A DNA stretch of 10,964 nucleotides from Rickettsia typhi (GCA_945907105.1 CAMDSB010000038.1:1-10964); one strand, 5' to 3'; positions 1 through 7,068 are shown, numbered from the stretch's first letter. Notes: generated by a model from the sequence alone, not told the origin. A program made the numbers and translations.

Positions 1-72
1 GAGTTCAACATGACAGTAGATCAGAAGATACCGGGTCAAGACCTGTATGACTGTGTTTCTTGCCGGCCATAA
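1..72. repeat. Degenerate REP-like palindromic repeat (left part may lie outside the window)
   Basis: The core at 28-48 is an imperfect palindrome. Its outer arms ATAC and GTAT pair, and an inner GG pairs with CC around the centre TCAAG. A second pair of arms, ACAGT at 13-17 and ACTGT at 50-54, encloses it. The core resembles the dispersed alphaproteobacterial element whose usual core reads ATCCCGGGTCAAGCCCGGGAT (split here as ATCCCGGG-TCAAG-CCCGGGAT). That comparison is from memory. On the minus strand the stretch encodes HSHTGLDPVSSDLLS, which resembles the spurious peptide such repeats often give. Two core positions keep pairing after a C to A change on one side and a G to T change on the other, while two other pairs are lost. 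This suggests an old, partly eroded copy. The outer boundaries are uncertain. Confidence 0.55.
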
Positions 73-161
73 CTAAATCTAATATTTATCTTATCCATAG
101 TTTGGGTTAATTAGCTAACATATGTAAAGAAAGAATTCCAAATAGAAATTTTTGTGGAAAT

Positions 162-692
162 TTATTTTATTGCGGTAACGGTAGGAAAAATAGAGCATGA
201 ATCGTTTATAAATTCAATAGTTTTAAAACCAGCTTTTGCCAATTGTAATCTAGTTTGTGCTTCAGTACGGAAAGTTTACCAATTGACTTGAATAATATCA
301 GAAAATAAAACTTTCTGCTTGAGAGCATCGGATAGATCAAAATTTTTCCAGGTAGATTCAGTTGATATGGAAGGGGGAGGAGTTAAGAAACTGGTAATTA
401 AGATACCGCCTGGTTTCAGTGCTTGATAAAATTTCTTGTATAGATCTATGAGTTTTTCATCGTTAGGTTGGTATATATTTAGGCCATTGCTTGTGATTAT
501 ATCATACCCATTTAGCCCTTTGTTTTTCAAAAGAAAGCGACCAAGTTCAAATTCAGATAATTGTCTTAGTAGCTCATTCTCTTCCTCAAAAGAGATCAAC
601 AAATTATTTTTTTATTTAAGCTGTTTTTGGTAAAAACTTAGGTCAAAAATTTGATTTGCATCAGTGTCATGCGAAATTATTCCAGAAGCCAT
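162..692 (-). pseudogene. Remnant of a class I SAM-dependent methyltransferase gene
   Basis: One frame runs from an ATG at 690-692 to a TAA at 162-164 but is broken by TAA codons at 612-614 and 276-278. The longest open piece, 602-276, carries a typical methyltransferase stretch: DIITSNGLNIYQP, then YQALKPGGILITSFLTPPP, the region around the post-motif II loop and motif III. After the second stop the same frame continues as TFRTEAQTRLQLAKAGFKTI and ends FPTVTAIK, which reads as the natural C-terminus. The glycine-rich SAM motif I is absent. The text goes straight from ELGRFLLKNKGLNGY to DIITSNG at about 503/504, where intact relatives, as I recall them, have roughly a hundred more residues. 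The sequence therefore suggests an in-frame internal deletion plus two nonsense changes. Function is almost certainly lost. No frameshift is needed to join the pieces, so the decay looks fairly recent. Confidence 0.8.
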
Positions 693-759
693 AACTTATT
701 TATTGCCAATATTCCAAATACAGTTAACGTCATAATAAGTTTTTGTACGGTCATACAAG

Positions 760-2157
760 CTATAAATTGATCGTTCTTTTATCAATCGCAAGTGCCGCTT
801 CTTTGATTGCTTCATTCAAAGTTGGGTGTGCATGGCAAGTCCGTGCTATATCTTCAGAGGCGCCGCCAAATTCCATATAAGCTACAACCTCGCCAATTAG
901 GGTCCCAGCATCTGGTCCAATAATATGAGCTCCAAGGATGCGATCAGTTTTTGCGCAAGCTAAAAGTTTAACCATACCGTCAGTATCACCTACACTTCTA
1001 GCTCGGGAGTTCGCTAAAAATGGGAATTTCCCAACTTTATAATCTACCCCTTTCTTTTTCAGATCTTCTTCTGTTTCTCCGACTGAAGCTACTTCGGGAT
1101 GAGTATAGACCACACCAGGTATGAGTTTGTAATTTACGTGCCCAGCTTGTCCATTCATAATCTCAACAGCAGCTATAGCTTCTTCTTCAGCTTTGTGTGC
1201 TAGCATAGGTCCCTTAATCACATCACCAATAGCATATATGTGTGAAATATTAGTTTGAAAATGATCATTCACATTAATTCTTCCACGCTCGTCCAAAACG
1301 ATGCCGGCCTCTTTCAACCCAAGACCATCAGTGTTGGGTCTTCTCCCTACAGACACAAGCACTACATCACAAGATATTTGAGATGTTTTTGACTCACTAA
1401 CTCCGCTTAGGGTTATGGTGACACGATTATCTTTTTTTTCTGCTTTGAGTACCTTCGTATTTAGTATGAAGTTAAAGCCCTGTTTCTCTAAAATTTTGTG
1501 GAATGATTTGCCAATTTCAGTATCAAGTGCTGGAACAATACGATCAGCGAATTCTACAATAGTCACTTTGCTCCCTAATCTTCTCCAAACTGACCCGAGT
1601 TCTAACCCTATGTACCCACCACCAATTACCACAAGTTCTTTTGGTACTTTTTGTAATGATAAAGCTCCCGTTGAAGAGACTATTGATTTCTCATCAACAT
1701 CTACACCATCGATATCAATAATTTCTGAACCGGTAGCAATTAAAATATTTTTTGCTTTGATTTTTTCAACACTAGATTCGCTACTAATTTCAACAGTATT
1801 TTGGTCAAGAATTTTGCCAGCACCAATAAATTTAGTAATTTTATTTTTGACAAAAAGTGATTCAATGCCTTTGCATAGATCATCTACAACCTTAGTTTTC
1901 TTTGATAGCATCTTCTCTAAATCAAGTTTTACACTTGTGTTGATGCCTATATCTGTAAAATGTTCTCTAGCGTACTCATATTTTTCTGAGAAACTCAGTA
2001 ATGCTTTTGACGGTATACAACCAACATTCAAGCATGTACCTCCTAGAGTTGTACGCTTTTCTATGCATGCTACTTTCATTCCAAGTTGCGCAGCTCTTAT
2101 TGCTCCAGTATAGCCCCCAGGACCTGCGCCAATAACCACTAAATCAAACTCTTGCAT
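760..2157 (-). CDS. lpdA: Dihydrolipoamide dehydrogenase (E3 subunit)
   Basis: This flavoprotein reoxidises dihydrolipoamide with NAD+ as the E3 component of the cytoplasmic pyruvate and 2-oxoglutarate dehydrogenase complexes. The product is 465 residues, the usual family length. The FAD-binding GAGPGG lies at residues 10-15. The redox disulfide is in GGTCLNVGCIPSK, with cysteines 42 and 47. The NAD-binding GGGYIG is at 179-184, and the second FAD segment (YAIGDV) follows further on. The C-terminal dimerisation domain ends with HAHPTLNE, giving the His444-Glu449 catalytic pair. I chose the ATG at 2157 because the protein then begins MQEFDLVVIGAGPGG, directly at the FAD fold. The longer frame up to 2229 would cover the likely promoter. 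All catalytic residues are present. No E1 or E2 gene is nearby, so the gene is probably transcribed alone. Confidence 0.96.
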   Translation of the reverse strand: MQEFDLVVIGAGPGGYTGAIRAAQLGMKVACIEKRTTLGGTCLNVGCIPSKALLSFSEKYEYAREHFTDIGINTSVKLDLEKMLSKKTKVVDDLCKGIESLFVKNKITKFIGAGKILDQNTVEISSESSVEKIKAKNILIATGSEIIDIDGVDVDEKSIVSSTGALSLQKVPKELVVIGGGYIGLELGSVWRRLGSKVTIVEFADRIVPALDTEIGKSFHKILEKQGFNFILNTKVLKAEKKDNRVTITLSGVSESKTSQISCDVVLVSVGRRPNTDGLGLKEAGIVLDERGRINVNDHFQTNISHIYAIGDVIKGPMLAHKAEEEAIAAVEIMNGQAGHVNYKLIPGVVYTHPEVASVGETEEDLKKKGVDYKVGKFPFLANSRARSVGDTDGMVKLLACAKTDRILGAHIIGPDAGTLIGEVVAYMEFGGASEDIARTCHAHPTLNEAIKEAALAIDKRTINL

Positions 2158-2196
2158 AACTAAATTTCTTATATAGTTTATAAATTCAACCCGCAA

Positions 2197-2226
2197 ATGA
2201 TAACACATGAAATAATTCAATGACAA
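2197..2226 (-). promoter_or_regulatory. Candidate sigma-70-type promoter for lpdA
   Basis: Reading the minus strand, TTGTCA (2226-2221) and TATCAT (2202-2197) are separated by 18 bases, a good fit to -35 and -10 boxes. Transcription would start near 2190, giving a leader of about 33 bases before the lpdA ATG at 2157. This supports the shorter lpdA start, since longer in-frame starts would fall at or upstream of the -10 box. It is a match by eye only. Confidence 0.45.
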
Positions 2227-2293
2227 CAAAAAGCAAGTTTAATTTGATCAACAAGCCATGCGGCAAGAGCTTTTAGCATCACACGTACAAACC

Positions 2294-2926
2294 CTAATTT
2301 ATCGGAATTTGTTTAGGTTCTATTTTCTTATCTGCACTTCTTGGTAGAACCACTGTCAATACTCCATTTTTCAAACTGGATGTAATAGAGTTAATCTCAA
2401 CATCTTTTGGGATTAACAATTTATGTTGAAATGAACTGCGATATCCTTGATCAGAGACTGATTTTTCCTTATTAGCCTTGTTTTCCGAAGGTTTTTTGCC
2501 ATTTATTATCAAATAGTCCCCTAGTATCTCTACTGCCAACTCGTTTTTATCAAAACCAGGGTAATCAATATTTAGAATATATTGCTTATCATCCGTTGAT
2601 ATATTAGTTTTGTTTTGGTAACTAATGGTAAATGCTTCATCTAGATCACTCCAATCTCTAAAAAAAAGTTTGTTATGAATTCTGTCCATCCCGTGGAACA
2701 TATTATAGACTTGCTTTCTATAATCATCAAAGTAATTATCGTTTGAACTATTCATTACCTGTTGATCAGAATTAGTCTTAGTATCTTTGATTTTTCCATC
2801 CTGTTCTTTAGAAAAAGCGGTGGTATTAAAAAGTAGAATTGTACTTATGATTCCTATCGCCCAAATAGCACGTTTTTTCTGCAAAAGCTCTAAATAATTA
2901 TTTTGATTTTTAATAATGTTTTTCAT
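2294..2926 (-). CDS. Exported Hsp20/alpha-crystallin family small heat-shock protein
   Basis: This is a small heat-shock protein, an ATP-independent holdase that keeps unfolding proteins from aggregating. The 210-residue product is longer than the usual 140-170 because of its N-terminus. A basic stretch (QKKRA, 16-20) is followed by a hydrophobic segment at about 20-33 and TTAFSK, which looks like a signal peptide cleaved near residue 39, or else a membrane anchor. A polar linker of about 70 residues follows. The alpha-crystallin domain covers about 105-200: YILNIDYPGF opens it, and LKNGVLTVVLP is the signature near the end. The C-terminal KQIPIN holds the I-x-I motif that mediates oligomer assembly. 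The start ATG has AGG about nine bases upstream. The neighbouring transglycosylase also has a signal peptide. An export signal is unusual for this mostly cytoplasmic family. The domain call is firm; periplasmic location is an inference. Confidence 0.9.
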   Translation of the reverse strand: MKNIIKNQNNYLELLQKKRAIWAIGIISTILLFNTTAFSKEQDGKIKDTKTNSDQQVMNSSNDNYFDDYRKQVYNMFHGMDRIHNKLFFRDWSDLDEAFTISYQNKTNISTDDKQYILNIDYPGFDKNELAVEILGDYLIINGKKPSENKANKEKSVSDQGYRSSFQHKLLIPKDVEINSITSSLKNGVLTVVLPRSADKKIEPKQIPIN

Positions 2927-3017
2927 ATTAAGTACCTAAATATTCATAGTTAGATTGGTCACATAATAGGCTGGTTAGAACTAGATATAGAATTACTAGC
3001 AATAATCCAGTATACCT

Positions 3018-3029
3018 ACTAATATTAGT
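3018..3029. promoter_or_regulatory. Perfect 12-base palindrome between the methyltransferase and hsp20 genes
   Basis: ACTAATATTAGT reads the same on both strands. It lies in the 114-base gap between the NDUFAF5-like gene and the hsp20 gene, about 90 bases upstream of the hsp20 start. It could be an operator for a dimeric regulator, but a palindrome this AT-rich can arise by chance. No clear heat-shock promoter was recognised in the gap. Confidence 0.2.
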
Positions 3030-3040
3030 TATATAATTCT

Positions 3041-3811
3041 TCAGATTTTGATGTCAATAGGATTAAAATGTTTTTTTAATAGCTTTATACTTCGTTTAGT
3101 TTTGGTGGAGATAAAACTTATTAAATTAACGTAATCTATAAATGGTTTATCATGAGAGATTTGAAGTTTTTGGAACATTTTCTTTGTTATGGAGTAGGAA
3201 ATGCCATCCTTAAGGCTATTAGATTGACCAGCATTTTTAAGGGCTTTCATAAGCAATAATGGAGTCTTATATTCAAATTCAATAGACTCCATATCTATAA
3301 TATTTTCTACAAAACCTGCTTGTCCAAGCAAAGGTGTCATATGCTCAAATTGAATAAAGGGCGAAATATGAGGAACATGCCGTCCTGAGGTTTGAGACTC
3401 AAGCTCTACCAATTTTCGGCGTAAATTGGCCAATGTACCACCGCCGGGAAAATTACAAATAAAGATTCCATGAGGCTCAAGTATCTCACATATTTGTTTT
3501 AAAAAACTCTGTGTATCTGATATCCAGTGCAAACCAAAAGGAAAAATTATTAAATCAAAATTTTGTTCAATTGCGCCTATTTGCTCCGCTGATTCTATAA
3601 TAGTTAATTTATGATCAGGATATTTTATGTTGAGACTATGGACAAAGACATATTCTGGCAGTGGATAAATAAGTAATATATTATTAAATGGGCAGTCTAT
3701 TGGCTCAAGGCGGTCGAGTAAATCTTCGCATATAAATTTATGAAAAGCGGACTGAGGCAAGTTTTTTCTAGAGTTTTTGTGGTTACGTTTTACCGTGTCG
3801 TGATTAAACAT
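3041..3811 (-). CDS. NDUFAF5-like methyltransferase-fold protein (probable complex I assembly factor)
   Basis: The 256-residue product resembles mitochondrial NDUFAF5 (C20orf7) and its alphaproteobacterial relatives, which have a methyltransferase fold. Human NDUFAF5 acts in respiratory complex I assembly and has been reported to hydroxylate an arginine of NDUFS7. Three features I remember from that family are visible. FDLIIFPFGLHWISD (85-99) corresponds to the SLSLHWVND region. GGGTLANLRRKL (123-134) matches GGDTLYELR. GRHVPHISPF (143-152), followed by LLGQAGF, matches the PHISPF segment and what comes after it. The usual glycine-rich SAM motif I is not recognisable: the position reads ILLIYPLPEYVF (45-56). 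SAM binding may therefore be altered or lost, although the frame is intact and clearly maintained. The gene starts two bases after the transglycosylase stop, so the two are probably cotranscribed. Family assignment is fairly sure; activity is unknown. Confidence 0.8.
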   Translation of the reverse strand: MFNHDTVKRNHKNSRKNLPQSAFHKFICEDLLDRLEPIDCPFNNILLIYPLPEYVFVHSLNIKYPDHKLTIIESAEQIGAIEQNFDLIIFPFGLHWISDTQSFLKQICEILEPHGIFICNFPGGGTLANLRRKLVELESQTSGRHVPHISPFIQFEHMTPLLGQAGFVENIIDMESIEFEYKTPLLLMKALKNAGQSNSLKDGISYSITKKMFQKLQISHDKPFIDYVNLISFISTKTKRSIKLLKKHFNPIDIKI

Positions 3812-3813
3812 AG

Positions 3814-4533
3814 TTAGTATTGAACCTTACGGAACAAGTCGTTGTTCTTAATTCCGCTTACTCGCAGCTCAACTTTACTCATACCTGGATATTTTGTTCT
3901 CATATTTTTATTTGTGCTGTTAGTAGAATAAAGTGATTCTCTATAATTTCTCTCGTGCGTATAGCGATTAAGGTCCTGCTTGTAGGTTACCATTTTATTG
4001 TTTATCCTATTAACACTTGCCTGATAATTACTAGCTCTGTCATGCGTACTTGAATGGTACTGACCTACAGCTTTGTCCCAACTTCTGAGCCTTTTATAAT
4101 GACTCTGGAGCAATTGAGCAGCATAGGCAATATTTCTTCTTGGTGAGAATGCTTGATCAAGAGATGTAAAAGCATCTGGATGATATTTTAAATTAATCTG
4201 CATACAACCAATATCAATGCTTGTCTTACCTTCTTTTAGCTGATTTTTTACGAATCGAATTGCATCTTTTTTTGTCCTAAAATGGAATCCCTTGCCTTCG
4301 ACATTTATTGTCCAAGGCCAAACCACACCAATTTGGTGCCGTGAATGAGGTTTTCTAGTTTCTTGTAAAGAAATTGAATGTAAAATATCTTTTGGCAAGT
4401 TATATCTATTTTCAAAATAAGAAAACATGCTAGAGCATTTCTTTGATTCCATTATCTCTCGGTCTGCTGCGAATGCTGACATTGAACAGAGCGTAAGAGA
4501 TATCAGTATCAAAATTCTCGTTCTTTGCTTCAT
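3814..4533 (-). CDS. Secreted lytic transglycosylase (SLT domain)
   Basis: Lytic transglycosylases cleave the N-acetylmuramic acid to N-acetylglucosamine bond of peptidoglycan, forming an anhydro end. The 239-residue product has a signal peptide (MKQRTRILILISL through AFA, likely cut after Ala22). It has no lipobox, because LTLC lacks the small residue before Cys. The catalytic glutamate is probably Glu58 in SLQET. The domain goes on with GVVWPWTINVEGKG, then SIDIGCMQINLKYHPDAF, the active-site GxMQ region, then NIAYAAQLLQ and the closing VGQYHSS. The tail of about 60 residues is basic and polar. I chose the ATG at 4533 because it begins the signal peptide and lies just downstream of a strong promoter; an upstream in-frame ATG at 4599 would lie before it. 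The enzyme could serve cell-wall turnover or make room for an envelope machine. No secretion genes are nearby. Confidence 0.9.
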   Translation of the reverse strand: MKQRTRILILISLTLCSMSAFAADREIMESKKCSSMFSYFENRYNLPKDILHSISLQETRKPHSRHQIGVVWPWTINVEGKGFHFRTKKDAIRFVKNQLKEGKTSIDIGCMQINLKYHPDAFTSLDQAFSPRRNIAYAAQLLQSHYKRLRSWDKAVGQYHSSTHDRASNYQASVNRINNKMVTYKQDLNRYTHERNYRESLYSTNSTNKNMRTKYPGMSKVELRVSGIKNNDLFRKVQY

Positions 4534-4570
4534 TTTTAGTAGCAAAATAAATTTATTAACAAAAATAAAA

Positions 4571-4599
4571 ATTATAGTATAGTAAATATAAATTTGCAA
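4571..4599 (-). promoter_or_regulatory. Strong sigma-70-type promoter for the transglycosylase operon
   Basis: On the minus strand TTGCAA (4599-4594) and a perfect TATAAT (4576-4571) are 17 bases apart, the ideal spacing. The start site would fall near 4564, leaving a leader of about 31 bases. This supports the ATG at 4533 as the true start of the transglycosylase. The box lies in the 80-base divergent region shared with the DUF167 gene, for which no equally good plus-strand promoter is visible. Confidence 0.6.
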
Positions 4600-4613
4600 C
4601 TATTATACCTCTA

Positions 4614-4889
4614 GTGAAAGAAATATTTGAGAGCATTAAAGCTAAAAAGCCGAATAGATTTCTGCTCAAAGTGAGAGCCGGAGCAAAGCAGAACTCGGTT
4701 GATGGATGGATAGTAATAGATGATAAAGAGTATTTGAAATTATCGATTAAGTCTCCCCCTGAAAAAGGCAAAGCTAATAAAGCGATTATAGATTATCTGG
4801 CAAAAGAGTTGGATCTGCCAAAGTCAGCTATAACGATTGCCCGAGGCCAAACATCCCAATTTAAAACCGTGACGCTGTTTTTTCAATAA
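4614..4889 (+). CDS. DUF167 (YggU/UPF0235) family protein
   Basis: This is a small cytoplasmic protein of 91 residues, the usual size for the family. Its structure is known from E. coli YggU, but its biochemical role is not established. The family pattern is clear: LLKVRAGAKQNSV near the start, LKLSIKSPPEKGKANKAII (41-59) with the hallmark GKAN at 52-55, and a C-terminal ITIARGQTSQFKTVTL. The start is a GTG at 4614; an in-frame stop at 4575-4577 and the lack of any other ordinary start leave no real alternative. There is no Shine-Dalgarno site. The gene diverges from the transglycosylase gene. Its last seven bases overlap the end of the convergent lipoprotein gene. Human and plant members exist, so it may have a basic housekeeping role. 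Confidence 0.9.
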   Translation: MKEIFESIKAKKPNRFLLKVRAGAKQNSVDGWIVIDDKEYLKLSIKSPPEKGKANKAIIDYLAKELDLPKSAITIARGQTSQFKTVTLFFQ

Positions 4890-5101
4890 GGATATTTAAC
4901 ATTCGTTCTATCGTAATAACGAGATGGATTTTGTTTTCTATTATTATTTTGAATAATAGTTTCCGTCTTGTGGGCCTCTTGATGTAGCTTCTCTAGTTTT
5001 TGTTCGTGCTTTGATTTTTTATTTTCAAAAATTTCCATGTTTGTTCCAGTACAACCCGCAAGTGCAAGAGAAGAGATCATAGCTAAAAGTAAATTGTTCA
5101 T
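4883..5101 (-). CDS. Small lipoprotein, function unknown
   Basis: The 72-residue product begins with a lipoprotein signal peptide. MNNLLLAMISS leads into the lipobox LAGC, with Cys17 as the residue to be lipid-modified. The mature part of about 56 residues is strongly charged and polar. IFENKKSKHEQKLEKLHQEA looks helical and could form a short coiled coil, and the end is rich in Asn, Arg and Tyr. I do not recognise a family. It could be an Lpp-like or VirB7-like small lipoprotein by size alone, but no sequence feature supports either. The gene is convergent with the DUF167 gene, sharing seven bases at the 3' ends, and divergent from htpG across about 100 bases. The convincing lipobox makes a real gene likely. 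Confidence 0.7.
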   Translation of the reverse strand: MNNLLLAMISSLALAGCTGTNMEIFENKKSKHEQKLEKLHQEAHKTETIIQNNNRKQNPSRYYDRTNVKYPY

Positions 5102-5132
5102 AACATCTTATTTTTTTATATTAAATTCAATC

Positions 5133-5171
5133 ATAACTATTTAAAAGTTATAACCGAAGTACTATATAACT
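5133..5171. promoter_or_regulatory. Repeated ATAACT/AGTTAT motif and possible htpG promoter
   Basis: ATAACT at 5133-5138 and AGTTAT at 5146-5151 form a 6-base inverted repeat with a 7-base loop, and a third copy, ATAACT, lies at 5166-5171. On the plus strand TTTAAA (5140-5145) and TATATA (5163-5168), 17 bases apart, could be the htpG promoter, so the repeats would overlap it. I see no classic heat-shock sigma-32 boxes. The region also lies upstream of the divergent lipoprotein gene. AT-rich sequence makes chance matches common. Confidence 0.3.
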
Positions 5172-5202
5172 TTCAAATAATATTTTATATTTAGAGGATA
5201 AC

Positions 5203-7068
5203 ATGACCCAAGAAAAAAGAAAATTTGATGCCGAAATTGGCAAAGTACTAAATTTGATGATCCATTCTCTTTACACTAACAAAGAGATTTTTATGCGTGA
5301 GCTTATTTCTAATAGCTCGGATGCCTGTGACAAGCTGCGGTATTTAAGCCAAACAGATAGTCGCCTCTTAGATAGTAATAGCGAATTCAAAATAGTAGTT
5401 TCAGTAGATAAAGACGCTAGAACTCTTACGGTTAGAGATACTGGGATAGGAATGAATCGTGATGATTTAAACGAAAATTTGGGTACCATAGCAAGATCTG
5501 GAACTCAGCGCTTTATTGATCAGCTTTCTGGAGATAATAAAAAAGATAGCAATTTGATAGGGCAATTTGGAGTCGGGTTTTATTCATCTTTTATGGTGGC
5601 TGATGAAATTACTGTTACCTCACGAAAGGCTGGAGAAGATAAGGCGTATACTTGGCATTCTGATGGGCAAGGTGAGTATACTGTGTCGGATACAGATAGA
5701 GAATTTGCTAGAGGTACCGAAGTAGTACTGCATGTAAAGGCAGAGGAAGAAAGTTTTGTGGATCATTTTAGAATCAAACACATCATTAAAAGCTACTCTG
5801 ACCATGTTGCGGTACCTATTTATTTTGTTGATCAAAATGGGCACGAAAATCAGGTTAATTCTTCATCAGCGATCTGGACTCGGCTCAAATCCGAAATATC
5901 AGATGAGCAATATAAGGAATTTTATAAAAGTGTTTCTCATGCTCCTGACGATCCATGGTTGACTATACACAATCATAATGAAGGGGCGGTCGAGTTTACT
6001 AATTTATTATTCATTCCAAGTTCAAAAACTTTTGATTTATTCCATCCAGATCGTAAATGTAGAGTAAAGCTTTATATCAAAAGAGTGTTTATTGGTGACG
6101 AAAACATAGATCTCATTCCACAATATTTAAGGTTTTTAAGGGGGGTGGTTGATTCTGACGATCTGCCACTTAACGTTAGTCGCGAAACCTTGCAGCATAA
6201 TGCAACGATAGATAAGATAAAAAAGTCTATTACCAAAAAAGTGTTAGCTGAGCTGAAAAAACAAAAAGAAACTAATTTTGATAAGTATCAAGAATTCTGG
6301 AATAATTTTGGTGGAGCTTTAAAAGAAGGTCTATGTGAAGTTACTAGTGATCATGAAAAGCTTTTGGAAGTATGCATTTTTAGAAGTGCATTACATGATA
6401 AGATGATAAGCCTTGATGACTATCTTGCTTCTTGCGAAGGTGAGGATAAAACTATTTATTATTTAAGTGGGGATAATCCAGAAAAGCTGCGTAATAATCC
6501 TCAAATAGAAGGGTTTTTAAGTAAAAATATCGATGTGCTCTTGTTTACTGATACTGTTGACGATTTTTGGGTAAACGTTAACGGGAACTATAAAGAGGTT
6601 GAAATAAAATCGGTTACTAGGAGTGATATCGATCTTAATAATGCAACGGATGTTAATGAAGATAAAGATTCCAAGAAACCAGTAGAAAAGGGACACGAAG
6701 CTCTTGTGAAATATTTCAAAGAGTCTTTGGGCCCCCTTGTAAAAGACGTAATAATTTCTAAAAAACTAGCATCTACTCCTGCGTGCTTAGCGGTCGCAGA
6801 CGGATCGATGGATATACGTATGGAAAGATATTTGATTGAACAAAAACAACTCGTTGGCGCAAGTGCTAAAATTTTGGAAATCAATCCTAATCACCACATA
6901 ATCAAAAAAATTAGCCTAGAGATTAAGGATAAGGATAAAGATGCTCAGAACAAAGACCTTATTCACTTGCTTTACGATCAAGCTTGTATCATTGAGGGTG
7001 AGCCAGTTTATGATGTTAGTGCTTTTTCCAAGAGACTTAATAGTTTGTTTGAGAAACTAGCGTTATAA
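5203..7068 (+). CDS. htpG: Hsp90 family molecular chaperone HtpG
   Basis: HtpG is the bacterial Hsp90, a cytoplasmic dimeric ATPase chaperone that works late in protein folding with the DnaK system. At 621 residues it is close to the E. coli length. The N-terminal GHKL ATPase domain shows [16 protein letters not shown] with Glu33 and Asn37 (catalytic and Mg2+/ATP contacts), DTGIGM at 79-84 for nucleotide binding, GTIARSGT at 94-101 and the lid glycine motif GQFGVGFYS at 120-128. The middle domain carries [11 protein letters not shown], with the ATP-contacting arginine at about residue 327. The C-terminal dimerisation domain follows a charged, variable linker ([13 protein letters not shown]). 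There is no MEEVD tail, as expected for bacteria. A good Shine-Dalgarno site, AGAGGA at 5193-5198, fixes the start. It appears to be a single-gene unit. Confidence 0.97.
   Translation: MTQEKRKFDAEIGKVLNLMIHSLYTNKEIFMRELISNSSDACDKLRYLSQTDSRLLDSNSEFKIVVSVDKDARTLTVRDTGIGMNRDDLNENLGTIARSGTQRFIDQLSGDNKKDSNLIGQFGVGFYSSFMVADEITVTSRKAGEDKAYTWHSDGQGEYTVSDTDREFARGTEVVLHVKAEEESFVDHFRIKHIIKSYSDHVAVPIYFVDQNGHENQVNSSSAIWTRLKSEISDEQYKEFYKSVSHAPDDPWLTIHNHNEGAVEFTNLLFIPSSKTFDLFHPDRKCRVKLYIKRVFIGDENIDLIPQYLRFLRGVVDSDDLPLNVSRETLQHNATIDKIKKSITKKVLAELKKQKETNFDKYQEFWNNFGGALKEGLCEVTSDHEKLLEVCIFRSALHDKMISLDDYLASCEGEDKTIYYLSGDNPEKLRNNPQIEGFLSKNIDVLLFTDTVDDFWVNVNGNYKEVEIKSVTRSDIDLNNATDVNEDKDSKKPVEKGHEALVKYFKESLGPLVKDVIISKKLASTPACLAVADGSMDIRMERYLIEQKQLVGASAKILEINPNHHIIKKISLEIKDKDKDAQNKDLIHLLYDQACIIEGEPVYDVSAFSKRLNSLFEKLAL

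Noticed and set aside
1..69. Possible minus-strand mini-gene starting with ATG at 69-67 (MAGKKHSHTGLDPVSS...)
   Set aside because: Only 21 codons, and the peptide looks like the common spurious translation of alphaproteobacterial palindromic repeats.
1..69. tRNA-like 3' end (GGGTCAAGACC followed by GGCCA)
   Set aside because: The T-arm does not have the 5-base stem and 7-base loop, and no anticodon or D arm can be built upstream.
1..72. Open plus-strand frame ending in TAA at 70-72, which could be the tail of an upstream gene
   Set aside because: The 23 codons resemble no protein I know, and the stretch is better explained as a palindromic repeat that happens to be open in several frames.
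1415..2113. Long plus-strand open frame opposite lpdA (232 codons)
   Set aside because: It is antisense to a fully convincing enzyme gene, has low-complexity Ser/Phe-rich content and shows no domain.
2217..2279. Minus-strand 20-codon frame MLKALAAWLVDQIKLAFCCH between hsp20 and lpdA
   Set aside because: Too short, no ribosome-binding site, and it overlaps the probable lpdA promoter; it could be a gene remnant but nothing identifies it.
2229..2286. Inverted AAAAGC...GCTTTT arms considered as a terminator for hsp20
   Set aside because: The arms are six bases with about 40 bases between them and no T-tract in the right place, so a stable terminator is unlikely.
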